41,923 nucleotides of DNA from an uncultured Alphaproteobacteria bacterium (GCA_937872985.1 CALMUW010000028.1:1-41923), one strand, 5' to 3'; counted from the first letter of the stretch, positions 1-8,596 are shown. Translations and numbers: made by a program. Notes: generated by a model from the letters alone, not told the origin.

Positions 1-588
1 GGGGGGGGGCCGGCCGCCACGGGGCCGGCGCCCCCGCCGGCGGGGGCGAACCCGGTGGCCTGGGGGGCGGTCAGGCCCGCCGTGGCCAAGCCCGCTGCCA
101 AGGCCGGGGCGCGGCCCATCACGCTCGCCGCCACCACCGGCGCTGCCCGTCCGGCCGCCAAGCCCGCGGCAGCGAAGAAAACCGCCCACAAGCCAGCCCC
201 GGCGGCCCCGCGCGCTGCGGCAACGGCCGCGGCCGCCGCCCTTCCGGCGGCGGGCAAGCTGTCTCGGCCCAAGGGCCTGACGGGCGCCCGTGGCGGCAAG
301 GCCGACAACCTCCAGCGCATCAGCGGCGTTGGCCCGAAGAACGAGAAGGTGCTGCACAGCCTCGGCTTCTTCCACTTCGACCAGATTGCTGAATGGACCG
401 CCCAGCAGATCGACTGGGTGGATGACCACCTGAAGTTTGGCGGTCGCATCAAGCGCGAGGAATGGGTGCGTCAGGCCCGCCTGCTGGCCGACGGCAAGGA
501 GGCGGAGTTCACCCGGCTCTATGGCTCGGGCGGACTCAAGACCAGGTCCGGCGAGACTGTCTCGGGCAGCCGGACGCGCCGTTCCTGA
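1..588 (+). CDS. NuoE-like C-terminal region with helix-hairpin-helix domain (5' partial)
   Basis: The frame is open to base 1, so the 5' end is missing. About 80 residues of Ala/Pro/Lys-rich linker lead into a compact domain beginning DNLQRISGVGPKNEKVLHSL and continuing through FFHFDQIAEW, WVDDHLKFGGRI and EEWVRQA. This HHH (ISGVGPK) module is the C-terminal extension seen on alphaproteobacterial NuoE, the 24-kDa subunit of NADH:quinone oxidoreductase; similar stand-alone proteins also exist. The thioredoxin-like [2Fe-2S] part of NuoE is not in view, so the assignment rests on the tail alone. The first ~50 bases are G/C homopolymer-rich and look like a contig edge. A terminator follows directly, so this is the last gene of its transcript. 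Confidence 0.6.
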   Translation, partial: GGGPAATGPAPPPAGANPVAWGAVRPAVAKPAAKAGARPITLAATTGAARPAAKPAAAKKTAHKPAPAAPRAAATAAAAALPAAGKLSRPKGLTGARGGKADNLQRISGVGPKNEKVLHSLGFFHFDQIAEWTAQQIDWVDDHLKFGGRIKREEWVRQARLLADGKEAEFTRLYGSGGLKTRSGETVSGSRTRRS

Positions 589-608
589 AGTCCGGCAAGA
601 CAATAGGG

Positions 609-634
609 AAGGGGGCCGCAACGGCCCCCTTTTT
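609..634 (+). terminator. Rho-independent terminator after NuoE-like gene
   Basis: A perfect 10-bp stem (aagggggccg / cggccccctt) with loop caa is followed by a run of T. It lies about 20 nt after the stop codon. Confidence 0.85.
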
Positions 635-647
635 CTTGCCCTGCTGA

Positions 648-669
648 ATTGATCCGTTGACGGATCAAT
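648..669. repeat. Perfect 10-bp inverted repeat between terminator and slt 3' end
   Basis: attgatccgt and acggatcaat are separated by two bases. No T-run follows on either strand, so it is not an obvious terminator. It lies 27 bp beyond the stop codon of the reverse-strand transglycosylase gene and could help end or stabilise that transcript. Confidence 0.5.
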
Positions 670-695
670 CAACTCAAAGCCGGAAACCACACAGA

Positions 696-2795
696 TCAGT
701 CGCAGCCGCGAATGAGCTGGCCGATGCTGTCGCCGCCGCAGCCGCGCGGCTTGTCGATGCCGCTGGTGGCAATGGTGGCCATCCCGGCCGGCGCCCCCCG
801 CGCCAGATCGGCGGTCATGGGCCGCACTGTCTGCGGTGCCAGCCGCGAACGGTAGACGTGCAGGTTCTGCATCACCTTCTGCACATATTGCCGCGTTTCG
901 CTGAAGGGGATGGATTCCACCCAGTCCACCGGATCCACCTGTCCCGAGCGCGGATCACCGTATTCCTCCACCCATTCGCGCGCCCGGCGCGGACCGGCGT
1001 TATAGGCCACCAGGGTGAGCACATAGGAGCCGTTGAAATCACTGACGAGGTCGGCCAGATGCGCCGCCCCCAGCTTCACGTTATAGGCGGGATCGCCCTT
1101 GAGCTTGCCCGCTGCATAGGCCACGCGATACTGCCGCGCCACCAGCCGCGCCGTGCCCGGCATGAGCTGCATCAGGCCCTGCGCTCCCACCTTGCTGCCC
1201 GCGCTGGGGTTGAACTCGCTCTCCTGCCGCGCCAGGGCGAAGACCATGGCCTTCTCGATGGGCTTGCCGATCTGCGTCCAGCTGGGCAGCCCGCGCAGCG
1301 GATAGGACCATGAATCGATGTCCACGCCACGCTGGCCCGCCGCCTTGGCGAATTTGACGGCAAGGCTGGTGCCGCCCGCATCGCTCACCATGTCAGCGGC
1401 GGCATTCATCTTGTCCACCGTGTCGAAGCGCTGCGCCAGCGACCACAGGAAGAGATAGAGCGTGCCATCGCCCGCGCCGGACTGGGCCGTCATCTGGAAG
1501 GCGCGGGCCACCTCGTCGCGCTCCACCGCCGCCCGCGCCGCCGCCGAGGCATCGGGTCCGGTGATCTTTTCCGGCACCGTGCCAAGGCCAATGCGTTCGC
1601 GCGCCAACTGGCCGTAGTAAAGGGTGGTGTAGCGGGAGGCATCCTCAAAGGCGTCCTTGGCCTTGGCCTTGTTGCCCATGGCCTCGTGGGTGCGGCCGAT
1701 CCAATAACCGGCGCGTGATTTCTCCGTGCGGTTGGTGGCGAGAGTGGTGATGCGGTTGAAATGTTTCAGCGCCACATCCGGCTGGTGCAGATAGCGCAGC
1801 GCGATCCAGCCGGCCAGAAACTCGCCTTCGATGGCGCTCTGCCCGGCATTGACCCCGTGGTTGGCGGCAATGCGATAGGCGGCATCGGAGGAATCGCGGT
1901 GTGACATGCCGACCGAGCGGCGCGCGATGATGCGGCGCTCCTCCCACCAGGCCTCGGCGTCGCCCACACCCGGGCCGATGCCCGCCAGAACAGCGCGCGC
2001 CTTGGCGAACTTCTCCTGCTTGCGATACATCCGCGCCAGCGCATATTTCAGCGCGCCCTCGCTGCGGAAACTCGCGGGCAGGCCATGATATTGCTTTTCG
2101 GCCCCGCCCGCCCCGCGCAGCAGGGCCTGCGCCACCGTGGCGGCCCGCACCATGTCCGGTCCCAGCCGCCTGGCGTTGCGCAGGGCCGCATTGCTTTCCT
2201 GGGCATAGACCAGCCGCCAGACGCGCTGGCGCCGTTGATCCGCCGACAACATGCCGCCGAATTCGCTGAGCGTGGCTTTTTCCAGGGCCGCGTCCATGTC
2301 GGCCGACAGCCATGCCCGCGTCAGCCATCTCTGGCCCTCGCCGCCGTTGCCCTGGGCGAGGTGGGCCCGCGCCAGGGCCAGCATGCCCTCCGGCGTTGCG
2401 GGCTTGCGGTTGGCGAAATGCGCCATGATCACAGTGGCAGACTGGCGCTCGCCATAGAGCGCACGCTCGGCCTGTTTGTTCAGCGTCTCGGTGAGCGGCC
2501 AGTTGGGCGCGGCGTTGAGGAAAGCCATGATTCGGCCATAGCCGGCATCGCGCCAGTGATCGCGCAGGTAAAACAGCTCGACCAGTTTCACCGCCGCCTG
2601 ATCGCCCGACCGTTGCGCCGCCGCGCCCGCGCCGCTGAAGTCACCCTTCAGCGCCAGCCGCGCCGCCACAATACCATTGGCCGAAACCTGTGGTGCCGCC
2701 ATGGCCACGGGCGCCTGCCAGACAAAACCGGCGGGCAGGGCGAAGCACAGGCTGGCTCCCAGCATGGCATGGCGAAAATGACGGCACAGAGACAT
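696..2795 (-). CDS. slt: Soluble lytic murein transglycosylase
   Basis: A 699-residue periplasmic enzyme that cleaves the MurNAc-GlcNAc bond of peptidoglycan, leaving 1,6-anhydroMurNAc ends. The chosen ATG gives a clear signal peptide ([20 protein letters not shown], with a cleavage-like AMA just after); the longer TTG/GTG-type extension upstream is Arg/Pro-rich and unlike the family. Residues about 40-500 form the alpha-helical superhelix (TPR-like). The C-terminal SLT domain, about 510-640, carries [15 protein letters not shown] with catalytic Glu525, [10 protein letters not shown] and [10 protein letters not shown]. The gene is monocistronic and divergent from dapA, with about 205 bp between the two starts. 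The SLT signature makes the family assignment secure; the exact Slt70 or MltE-type role is inferred. Confidence 0.93.
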   Translation of the reverse strand: MSLCRHFRHAMLGASLCFALPAGFVWQAPVAMAAPQVSANGIVAARLALKGDFSGAGAAAQRSGDQAAVKLVELFYLRDHWRDAGYGRIMAFLNAAPNWPLTETLNKQAERALYGERQSATVIMAHFANRKPATPEGMLALARAHLAQGNGGEGQRWLTRAWLSADMDAALEKATLSEFGGMLSADQRRQRVWRLVYAQESNAALRNARRLGPDMVRAATVAQALLRGAGGAEKQYHGLPASFRSEGALKYALARMYRKQEKFAKARAVLAGIGPGVGDAEAWWEERRIIARRSVGMSHRDSSDAAYRIAANHGVNAGQSAIEGEFLAGWIALRYLHQPDVALKHFNRITTLATNRTEKSRAGYWIGRTHEAMGNKAKAKDAFEDASRYTTLYYGQLARERIGLGTVPEKITGPDASAAARAAVERDEVARAFQMTAQSGAGDGTLYLFLWSLAQRFDTVDKMNAAADMVSDAGGTSLAVKFAKAAGQRGVDIDSWSYPLRGLPSWTQIGKPIEKAMVFALARQESEFNPSAGSKVGAQGLMQLMPGTARLVARQYRVAYAAGKLKGDPAYNVKLGAAHLADLVSDFNGSYVLTLVAYNAGPRRAREWVEEYGDPRSGQVDPVDWVESIPFSETRQYVQKVMQNLHVYRSRLAPQTVRPMTADLARGAPAGMATIATSGIDKPRGCGGDSIGQLIRGCD

Positions 2796-3000
2796 CGGCG
2801 ATTCCAACTCAGATAAGTCCGCCAGGCGGGGATTGCGTCGGCTTTTAGACGGCCAAGTATCGGCAGCGCCAGTCCTTTTGCCACGCTCTCCTTGCCCGGA
2901 CGGAGGCGAACGGATATGGTGGCGCGCCCATGCGGGTCCCGCGCCATCACCCAAGGCTAAGGCCCCATGGTTTCCAACTTCTTACCGAAAGGGTTTTGCC

Positions 3001-3882
3001 GTGGATATCAGGGGGTCAATTCCGGCCTTGATTACGCCGATGCGCGACGGGGCTGTTGACGAAGCCGCGTTTCGCAAATTTGTCGGCTGGCAGATCAAGG
3101 AAGGGAGCAACGGGCTGGTGCCGGTGGGCACCACGGGCGAAAGCCCCACCGTGACGCCTGAGGAACACAAGCGCCTCATCGAGATTTGCGTGGCGGAAGC
3201 CAGGGGCCAGGTGCCGGTGATCGCGGGCACGGGTTCCAACTCCACCGCCGAGGCCATCGAATACACCGAATTCGCCCGCCAGGCCGGGGCCGACGCGGCC
3301 CTCGTCGTGGTGCCCTATTACAACAAGCCGACGCAGGACGGCATCTACGCTCATTTCCGCGCCATTGCCGATGCGGTCGACATTCCGCTCATCGTCTACA
3401 ATGTGCCGGGCCGCACCGTGGCCAATATCTCGGTCGAAACCCTGGACCGTCTGGTCAAGGACTGCCCCAATGTGGTGGGCACCAAGGACGCCTCCGCCGA
3501 TCTCACCCGGCCCTCGCGCCAGCGCCTCATGTCGGGCGAGAACTTCATCCAGCTCTCGGGCGAGGATGGCACGGCCCTGGGCTTCAACGCCCATGGCGGC
3601 GTCGGCTGCATCTCGGTCACCGCCAATGTCGCCCCGCGCCTTTGCGCCGAATTCCAGGCCGCGACCCTGAAGGGCGACTTCGCCACGGCGCTGGTGCTGC
3701 AAGACCGTCTGATGCCGCTGCATCACGCGCTCTTCGTGGAAACCAGCCCCGGCCCGATCAAATATGCCGTGAGCCTTTTGGGCCACTGCTCGGCGGAGGC
3801 GCGCCTGCCCATGGTGCCGGTGTCGGAAGCCACCAAGAAGGTGGTGCGCGCCGCCATGGTCCACGCCGGGCTGATCAACTGA
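3001..3882 (+). CDS. dapA: 4-hydroxy-tetrahydrodipicolinate synthase
   Basis: This enzyme condenses pyruvate with aspartate semialdehyde in the lysine and meso-diaminopimelate pathway, in the cytoplasm. The GTG start is chosen because AAAGGG lies 7 nt upstream and it gives a 293-residue protein beginning [13 protein letters not shown], as usual for the family; an in-frame ATG 168 bp upstream would add a non-homologous tail. Visible signatures are GTTGESPTV (substrate loop), Tyr133 in VYNVPGR and the Schiff-base Lys162 in GTKDAS. The stop overlaps the smpB start by one base (TGATG), implying translational coupling. Confidence 0.96.
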   Translation: MDIRGSIPALITPMRDGAVDEAAFRKFVGWQIKEGSNGLVPVGTTGESPTVTPEEHKRLIEICVAEARGQVPVIAGTGSNSTAEAIEYTEFARQAGADAALVVVPYYNKPTQDGIYAHFRAIADAVDIPLIVYNVPGRTVANISVETLDRLVKDCPNVVGTKDASADLTRPSRQRLMSGENFIQLSGEDGTALGFNAHGGVGCISVTANVAPRLCAEFQAATLKGDFATALVLQDRLMPLHHALFVETSPGPIKYAVSLLGHCSAEARLPMVPVSEATKKVVRAAMVHAGLIN

Positions 3883-4379
3883 TGTCGTCGAAGAGCGGCG
3901 GCGCCAAGCCCGCCCGCAGGATCGAGGGCGGCAAGGTGGTGGCGGACAACCGCCGCGCCCGCCACGAATATGAGATCTTGCAGAACTTCGAGGCGGGCAT
4001 CGAATTGCGCGGCTCCGAGGTGAAGTCGCTGCGCGAGGGCCGCACCAATCTGGCCGAGGCCTATGCCGCCATGAAGGATGGCGAGCTTTTTCTCATCAAT
4101 TCCAACATCCCGGAATATCGCGAGGCCAACCGCTTCAACCACGAGCCCAAGCGCCCGCGCAAACTGCTGCTCCACAAGAAGGAGATCAACCGGCTGGCGG
4201 CGGGGGTGTTGAAGGAGGGGCTGACCATCATTCCGCTGAAGCTCTATTTCAACGGGCGCGGCCGGGCCAAGGTGGATGTGGCCCTGGCCCGCGGCAAGAA
4301 GCTGCACGACAAGCGCCAGACCGAGCGGGAGCGCGACTGGAACCGCGAGAAATCGCGCCTGCTGCGCGACCGCGGATGA
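3882..4379 (+). CDS. smpB: SsrA-binding protein SmpB
   Basis: A 165-residue RNA-binding protein that delivers tmRNA to stalled ribosomes in trans-translation. The N-terminal extension [16 protein letters not shown] precedes the conserved beta-barrel: [34 protein letters not shown] and [15 protein letters not shown]. The basic tail [18 protein letters not shown] mimics the tRNA anticodon arm. It is coupled to dapA upstream (one-base overlap) and overlaps the redoxin gene by four bases (ATGA). The tmRNA gene itself is not in the window. Confidence 0.97.
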   Translation: MSSKSGGAKPARRIEGGKVVADNRRARHEYEILQNFEAGIELRGSEVKSLREGRTNLAEAYAAMKDGELFLINSNIPEYREANRFNHEPKRPRKLLLHKKEINRLAAGVLKEGLTIIPLKLYFNGRGRAKVDVALARGKKLHDKRQTERERDWNREKSRLLRDRG

Positions 4380-4885
4380 CGGCTGATCCCGCCCGGCTGG
4401 CGGGTGCGCCGCTGCCCTTGGTGAGCCTCGCCTCCACCCAGGGTGGCTGGGTCAATCTGGCGCGGGAGCAGGGCCGGGTTCTGTGCTTCGTCTATCCCTA
4501 TACCGGCAGGCCCGGAGTGCCCGATCCACGCGGCTGGGACGAGCTTCCCAACGCCCACGGCTCGACCCCGCAAGCCCAAGGTTTTTCAGCGGCCTATGGT
4601 GAGTTTCGCAATCTCGGCGTGAAGGTCTTTGGCCTGTCGCTGCAAGGCGCCGTCTGGCAGCGCGAGGCGGCGGATCGCCTGGCCTTGCAGGTGCCGCTCC
4701 TGTCGGACGAGGGCGGGCACTTTGCCGCCGCCCTCGGCCTGCCCGGCTTCACCATTGACGGCGTGACCTACCTGAAGCGCCTCACCTTCCTGGCCGTGGC
4801 GGGCCGCATTGTCAGCCTCCGCTTTCCCGTGGACCCGCCCGCCGGCGACGCCGCCCACTGGCTTCAGTCGTTGCGGTCGATGTAG
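4376..4885 (+). CDS. Peroxiredoxin-fold (redoxin) protein lacking the peroxidatic cysteine
   Basis: 169 residues with the thioredoxin-like AhpC/TSA-Bcp layout: [14 protein letters not shown], then the active-site helix, then [18 protein letters not shown] and GLPGFTIDG. In the related redoxin group I know, the segment after the TGRPG turn carries a GCTPQSC-type motif holding the redox cysteine. Here it reads [11 protein letters not shown], so both cysteines are replaced (Ser and Gln). The only cysteine left is in the first core strand (about residue 37), which is unlikely to react with peroxide. The fold assignment is good; peroxidase activity looks lost. The start overlaps smpB by four bases (ATGA). 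The 3' end overlaps the convergent uracil-DNA glycosylase gene by 22 bp. Confidence 0.75.
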   Translation: MTADPARLAGAPLPLVSLASTQGGWVNLAREQGRVLCFVYPYTGRPGVPDPRGWDELPNAHGSTPQAQGFSAAYGEFRNLGVKVFGLSLQGAVWQREAADRLALQVPLLSDEGGHFAAALGLPGFTIDGVTYLKRLTFLAVAGRIVSLRFPVDPPAGDAAHWLQSLRSM

Positions 4886-5520
4886 CGCCGCACCCGCGCG
4901 AACACCTCTTCGAACATCGCCGTGGTCAGCGTGCCGGTGTTGGTGTTGCGGCGCGAGCAGTGATAGCTGTCGAACAGGCGAAAGGCGCCGAGATCATGTT
5001 CCGCGCCATGACCGAACTTGTGCGCCGCCTGCCGCGCTCCCGCCGCCATGATCACCGCGGTGTGCCCCACCTGGCCCAGGGCCACCACGGCCTTGAGGCG
5101 CGGGCTGCGGCTGATCCATGGCTTGAGGAAGCGGTTGCAGGTTCTGATCTCCTCTGGTGCCGCGATGTTCTGCGGCGGCACGCAGCGCACGGCGGAGGGA
5201 ATGCGCACATCGATCAATTCAAAGCCGTCATCGCTCTCGCCGCCATAGGTGCCGCGCGTGAAGCCGAATTTCGCCAGCGTGGCGAAGAGCAATTCGCCCG
5301 CGTAATCGCCGGTGAAGGGCCGTCCGGTGCGATTGGCCCCGCGCAGGCCCGGCGCCAGCCCGACAATGAGCACGCGCGGATTGGCGTCCCCGAAGCTCGG
5401 CACCGGCGCGTTCCACCACGCCGGGTGCGCCCGCCGCTGCTCCAGCCGGAAGGCGACAAGGCGCGGGCAGCGCCGGCAATGGCGTGGCGGTTCCGGTTTT
5501 GGGGCGAGGGGGCGTTGCAT
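4864..5520 (-). CDS. Uracil-DNA glycosylase, family 5 (UdgB-like)
   Basis: A 218-residue DNA repair enzyme that excises uracil, and in this family other deaminated bases. Features in order: Cys15/Cys18 (HCRRCPRL), the first pair of iron-sulfur ligands; motif 1 VGLAPGLRGANRTGRPFTGD, where family 5 has A/G in place of the catalytic Asp/Asn; further ligands CVPP and CNRFL; and the family 5 motif SYHCSRRNTNTGTLT near the C-terminus. The 3' end overlaps the convergent redoxin gene by 22 bp. It diverges from folK across a 150-bp gap that holds a palindromic repeat. Confidence 0.9.
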   Translation of the reverse strand: MQRPLAPKPEPPRHCRRCPRLVAFRLEQRRAHPAWWNAPVPSFGDANPRVLIVGLAPGLRGANRTGRPFTGDYAGELLFATLAKFGFTRGTYGGESDDGFELIDVRIPSAVRCVPPQNIAAPEEIRTCNRFLKPWISRSPRLKAVVALGQVGHTAVIMAAGARQAAHKFGHGAEHDLGAFRLFDSYHCSRRNTNTGTLTTAMFEEVFARVRRYIDRND

Positions 5521-5538
5521 GGCGGTTCCCGCCCCATT

Positions 5539-5588
5539 AGAGCAAGCTGGCTTATGATGGAATCAACAAAAGTCAGATAAGTTGCCCG
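5539..5588. repeat. Dispersed palindromic repeat, copy 1
   Basis: Matches the window consensus agagCAA...CAAAAGTCAG...gTTGCCC, with caacaaaagtcagataagtt in its right half. Other copies are at 26856, 27313 and 32904. The dyad is imperfect here (caagctggctt against aaagtcagataagttg). It lies in the gap between the divergent UDG and folK genes. Confidence 0.6.
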
Positions 5589-5670
5589 CCAGCAATGAGA
5601 GAGAGCGGCGGCCATGAGCCAGCACAGCCAAGACCGCTAGGTAATGGGCGCGATACACAAGGCAAGGTCC

Positions 5671-6144
5671 ATGATCCTCATCGCACTGGGCAGCAATCTC
5701 TCCGGCCCCTGGGGCAGCCCGGCGGCGACACTGGCGCGGGCGCTGGTGGAACTGGACCGGGGGCCCCTTCGTCTCAGGGCGGTGTCGCGCGTCATCATCA
5801 CCAAGCCCTTCGGGCGCAAGAACCAGCCGGACTTCGCCAATGCCGTGGCGGCCATCATCACCCATCTGCCGCCGCGCGCCCTGCTGTCCCGCCTGCATGC
5901 CATCGAACGTGCGGCGGGCCGCCCGGGCCCCCCGCGCTGGGGGCCGCGCACCCCCGACCTCGACCTCCTTGACTATCACGGCCTCATCATCCGCCCGGCG
6001 GGCGGCCAATTGCACGGGCTGGAGCTGCCGCACCCCGGCATATTGCAGCGCGCCTTCGTGCGCGGCCCCCTGGCCGAGATCGCGCCGCGCTGGCGCCATC
6101 CCATCACCCGCGAGGCCGCCGCGTTGACCATTCGGAAACCATGA
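5671..6144 (+). CDS. folK: 2-amino-4-hydroxy-6-hydroxymethyldihydropteridine diphosphokinase (HPPK)
   Basis: This enzyme transfers pyrophosphate from ATP to 6-hydroxymethyl-dihydropterin in folate synthesis. The 157-residue form starting MILIALGSNL is chosen over an ATG nine codons upstream because HPPKs begin at this strand; AAGG precedes it closely. Signatures: ALGSNL, the pterin/Mg region RWGPRTPDLDLLDY (normally GPRTLDLDLL, so Leu to Pro at one position), and LELPHPGILQRAFVRGPLAEI (family: PHP...R.FVL.PL.EIAP). It stands alone, without folB or folP beside it. Confidence 0.9.
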   Translation: MILIALGSNLSGPWGSPAATLARALVELDRGPLRLRAVSRVIITKPFGRKNQPDFANAVAAIITHLPPRALLSRLHAIERAAGRPGPPRWGPRTPDLDLLDYHGLIIRPAGGQLHGLELPHPGILQRAFVRGPLAEIAPRWRHPITREAAALTIRKP

Positions 6145-6148
6145 CCCT

Positions 6149-6164
6149 TTAACCCTGTTTAACC
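6149..6164 (+). promoter_or_regulatory. CtrA-like half-site pair upstream of L,D-transpeptidase gene
   Basis: TTAACCCTGTTTAACC has two TTAA boxes spaced by 6 bases and ends about 46 bp before the ATG. The CtrA consensus in Alphaproteobacteria is TTAA-N7-TTAA, so spacing is one base short. A closely matching element occurs at the same distance before the next gene (6878-6895). Confidence 0.4.
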
Positions 6165-6209
6165 ATGCTGCGGCATGGTGGCGGAAGGCTTTGACAGCGG
6201 GGTTCGGGC

Positions 6210-6833
6210 ATGGGGGCCGCATGGCGTTCAGCGGTGATGATGGTGGCGGTCGCGGTGCTGGTGCCCGTGGCGGCGAGGGCCAGTCAGCCGGTGTTTTCAC
6301 CGGATAATTTCGTGGTCTATGGCGGTTTGCAAACGCCGGGCGCGGCACCCGGACGAACCCTGCGTGACGTTACCGATCCGGTGTTGCGCCACCGCACGGT
6401 TGACTTCGCCCCCGCCATGGAGCCGGGATCGATTCTGGTGCGCACCAGCGAACGCAAACTCTATTTCGTCCTCACCGGCGGCAAGGCCATCATGTATCCC
6501 GTGGGCGTGGGCCGCGAAGGCTTCACCTGGCGCGGCGAAAACCGCATCACCCGTAAGGCGGTCTGGCCGGAATGGCGGCCGCCCCAGGCCATGATCGAAC
6601 GCGAGAAGATGCAGAAGGGGCGCATCATTCCCGCCGTGATGCCGGGTGGCGCGGAGAATCCGCTGGGCGCGCGCGCTCTCTATATTGGCAACACCGAATA
6701 CCGCATCCACGGCACCACCCAGCCCTGGAGCATCGGCCAGGCCGTGTCCTCCGGCTGCATCCGCCTGATGAACGACGAGATCATCGACCTCTACAATCGG
6801 GTGAAGATCGGTGCCCGCGTGGTGGTGGAGTGA
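6210..6833 (+). CDS. L,D-transpeptidase (YkuD domain), exported
   Basis: A 207-residue secreted cell-wall enzyme that makes 3-3 cross-links or attaches proteins to meso-DAP. An N-terminal hydrophobic signal (MMVAVAVLVPVAARA) is followed by the YkuD domain, about residues 70-207. The catalytic signature is His167 (RIHGTTQPW) and Cys183 in SSGCIRLMNDE. ILVRTSERKLYFVL is the usual first YkuD strand. No separate peptidoglycan-binding domain is visible. It sits just upstream of the NlpD-like gene, and both carry a TTAA-type element about 47 bp before the start. Confidence 0.93.
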   Translation: MGAAWRSAVMMVAVAVLVPVAARASQPVFSPDNFVVYGGLQTPGAAPGRTLRDVTDPVLRHRTVDFAPAMEPGSILVRTSERKLYFVLTGGKAIMYPVGVGREGFTWRGENRITRKAVWPEWRPPQAMIEREKMQKGRIIPAVMPGGAENPLGARALYIGNTEYRIHGTTQPWSIGQAVSSGCIRLMNDEIIDLYNRVKIGARVVVE

Positions 6834-6877
6834 GTTACGGTAAATTTTTTGGCAGCGGGGACAGGAGTGCCGCGGGA

Positions 6878-6895
6878 TTAAACCCTCTCTTAACC
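6878..6895 (+). promoter_or_regulatory. CtrA-like element upstream of the NlpD-like gene
   Basis: TTAAACCCTCTCTTAACC, ending about 47 bp before the chosen ATG. The spacing reads as TTAA-N8-TTAA or TAAA-N7-TTAA. Its core and distance match the element before the preceding gene. Confidence 0.4.
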
Positions 6896-6942
6896 CAAAC
6901 CCGCCATTTTGAAGCAAGTTAGTCTGTTCCGGAGTGCCGCGT

Positions 6943-8421
6943 ATGCGTAAACCTGTCTCGTCTCCCGTTTTCGGCCTTGCCGCGGCCAAGCTCATGACCT
7001 CCGCCGCACTCGTTGTGATGCTGGCGGGCTGTTCCTCGGCGGTCACCCGTTTCGCCGACAACACCGGCAGCAATCCCTCGGACTCCGATCCGGTCTATAC
7101 CGCCTCGGTGCCCAAGCCCAAGGTGGTGGCCAAGGCGCCCAGCTATTCCTATCACGCTCCAGCGGACACCATTTCGTCCAAGCCGCTCGCCGCCGCACCG
7201 CTGAAGCAGCCGAGCTATAACACTGCCTATAACTATGAGGATGCCTACAAGGCCCCCGCCTATAAGGCTCCCGCCTACAAGGCGCCGGCGGCCCCGCAGG
7301 TTTCCTATGCCCAGCCAAGCTACAAGGCGCCGGTCACCACCGCCCGGAAGCCCAGCTATGTGAAGCCGCGCTATAACGCGCAGGGCTATGACGATGCCGC
7401 GGAAACGGCCCAGGCTGAACCCGTGGCCGCGCCCGTTTCGCAGCCCGTTTCCAGCGCCGGCACGGTGCGCGTCGCCTCCGGCATGACGCTTTATTCCATC
7501 GCCAGGGCCAATGATATCAGCGTGGCCGAACTGGCCCGCGCCAACGATATCAATGCGCCCTATACGGTTTCCACCGGTCAGGTTCTGCGCATTCCCGGCA
7601 AGACCGCGGCCAAGGCTCCCGTCATGGCATCCCGGTCCACCTCGCTGGCGGAAGAGGAGGCGGCAGCCGCGCCGGTCAAGGCATCCGGTGGCGCGCATAC
7701 GGTTGCTGCGGGCGAAACGCTCTTCTCCCTGGGCCGCAAATATGGCGTGTCGCCCTATGCCATCGCCGATGCCAATGGCCTGCCGCATAACACCAGCCTC
7801 AGTGTCGGCCAGCGGGTGAAGCTGCCCTCCGGCTCCTCGGGTCCGGTGGTGGCCGCCGCGCCGTCCAGGAAGAATGCGGCGCCCGCACCGATGGATGACA
7901 CCATCAGCGATGGTGAGGCCGCCGTGGGCGAAAATACCATGGCCCGGAACGTGCCGCCGCCGCCCGCCGCCGTCGCCGCGCCGGTGCCGCAACAGCAGGC
8001 CAGCGTCGAGGCCGGTGCGCCGGTGGGCGTGGGCTCCATGCGCTGGCCGGTCAAGGGCAAGGTCATCTCCGGCTTTGGTCCCAAGTCCAACGGCTTGAAG
8101 AATGAGGGCATCAACATTGCCGTGCCCGAGGGCACCGGCATCCGCGCCGCCGAGGGCGGCGTGGTGGCCTATGCCGGCAACGAGTTGAAGGGCTATGGCA
8201 ATCTCGTGCTCATCCGCCACGAGGGCGGCTGGGTGACGGCCTATGCCCACGCCAAGGAACTGGTGGTGAAGCGCGGCGATGTGGTGAAGCGCGGCGATGT
8301 CATCGCCAGCGCCGGCCAGACCGGTTCGGTGTCGAGCCCGCAGCTCCACTTCGAGGTGCGCAAGGGAGCCACCGCCATGGATCCCATGAAGTTCCTGGGC
8401 AATGCCACGGCGATGAATTGA
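6943..8421 (+). CDS. nlpD: NlpD-like lipoprotein: two LysM domains and a degenerate LytM (M23) domain
   Basis: 492 residues. The ATG preceded by CCGGAG gives a lipoprotein signal with lipobox LAGC (Cys30). Residues about 80-130 are a Lys/Ala/Tyr/Pro spacer with YKAPAYKAPAYKAP repeats. LysM domains lie at about 172-220 (VASGMTLYSIARAND) and 249-297 (VAAGETLFSLGRKYG). An M23/LytM domain spans about 367-485 (WPVKGKVISGFG, YGNLVLIRHEGGW, YAHAKEL, PQLHFEVR). In active M23 enzymes the first zinc motif is HxGxDxxxP; here it is NEGINIAVPEG, lacking both ligands, as in NlpD and EnvC. It is therefore probably an amidase activator rather than a hydrolase. The usual surE-pcm-nlpD neighbourhood is absent. 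Confidence 0.88.
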   Translation: MRKPVSSPVFGLAAAKLMTSAALVVMLAGCSSAVTRFADNTGSNPSDSDPVYTASVPKPKVVAKAPSYSYHAPADTISSKPLAAAPLKQPSYNTAYNYEDAYKAPAYKAPAYKAPAAPQVSYAQPSYKAPVTTARKPSYVKPRYNAQGYDDAAETAQAEPVAAPVSQPVSSAGTVRVASGMTLYSIARANDISVAELARANDINAPYTVSTGQVLRIPGKTAAKAPVMASRSTSLAEEEAAAAPVKASGGAHTVAAGETLFSLGRKYGVSPYAIADANGLPHNTSLSVGQRVKLPSGSSGPVVAAAPSRKNAAPAPMDDTISDGEAAVGENTMARNVPPPPAAVAAPVPQQQASVEAGAPVGVGSMRWPVKGKVISGFGPKSNGLKNEGINIAVPEGTGIRAAEGGVVAYAGNELKGYGNLVLIRHEGGWVTAYAHAKELVVKRGDVVKRGDVIASAGQTGSVSSPQLHFEVRKGATAMDPMKFLGNATAMN

Positions 8422-8462
8422 CCGTCTGACTTTTAGTGCTGTGAGTGAGTAGCCTGCAAAAG

Positions 8463-8486
8463 GAAGCCCGGAGTTCTCCGGGCTTC
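8463..8486 (+). terminator. Terminator-like hairpin after nlpD
   Basis: A perfect 11-bp inverted repeat (gaagcccggag / ctccgggcttc) with a very short centre, followed by tgcatttt. It lies 42 bp after the stop codon. Confidence 0.75.
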
Positions 8487-8517
8487 TGCATTTTCACAGC
8501 CGTGAATGCGGGTTGCA

Positions 8518-8590
8518 TCAGATGATGCGCAGAAAAGGCGGGACGCTAAGCGGTCCCATCCTTTTCCAGCCGCTGTCCCAACCGTCCCGC
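8518..8590. repeat. Partial duplication of the DUF815 ATPase gene 3' end
   Basis: About 73 bp closely matching 8623-8695 at an offset of about 105 bp. Shared blocks include tcagatgatgcgca, gcgggacgcta and tcccatccttttccagccgc. The downstream copy contains the true stop and last codons of the reverse-strand ATPase; this copy is a non-coding remnant. The cgaaaagtg palindrome lies between them. Confidence 0.75.
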
Positions 8591-8596
8591 ATCATC

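Noticed and set aside
657..1313. Long plus-strand open frame inside slt
   Set aside because: It is antisense to the SLT domain, rich in His/Arg/Gly, and has no recognisable domain; typical high-GC shadow.
2833..3000. N-terminal extension of dapA from an upstream ATG
   Set aside because: The extra 56 residues are not DapA-like, and the GTG at 3001 has a proper SD and gives the standard length.
7246..7330. YKAP-coding repeats as a mobile or CRISPR-like repeat
   Set aside because: They are in frame, short and encode a periplasmic spacer within the NlpD-like protein.
6919..8349. 476-codon reverse-strand frame opposite the NlpD-like gene
   Set aside because: Gly/His/Ile repetitive composition is the mirror of the LysM/M23 codons; the forward frame has a lipobox and conserved domains.
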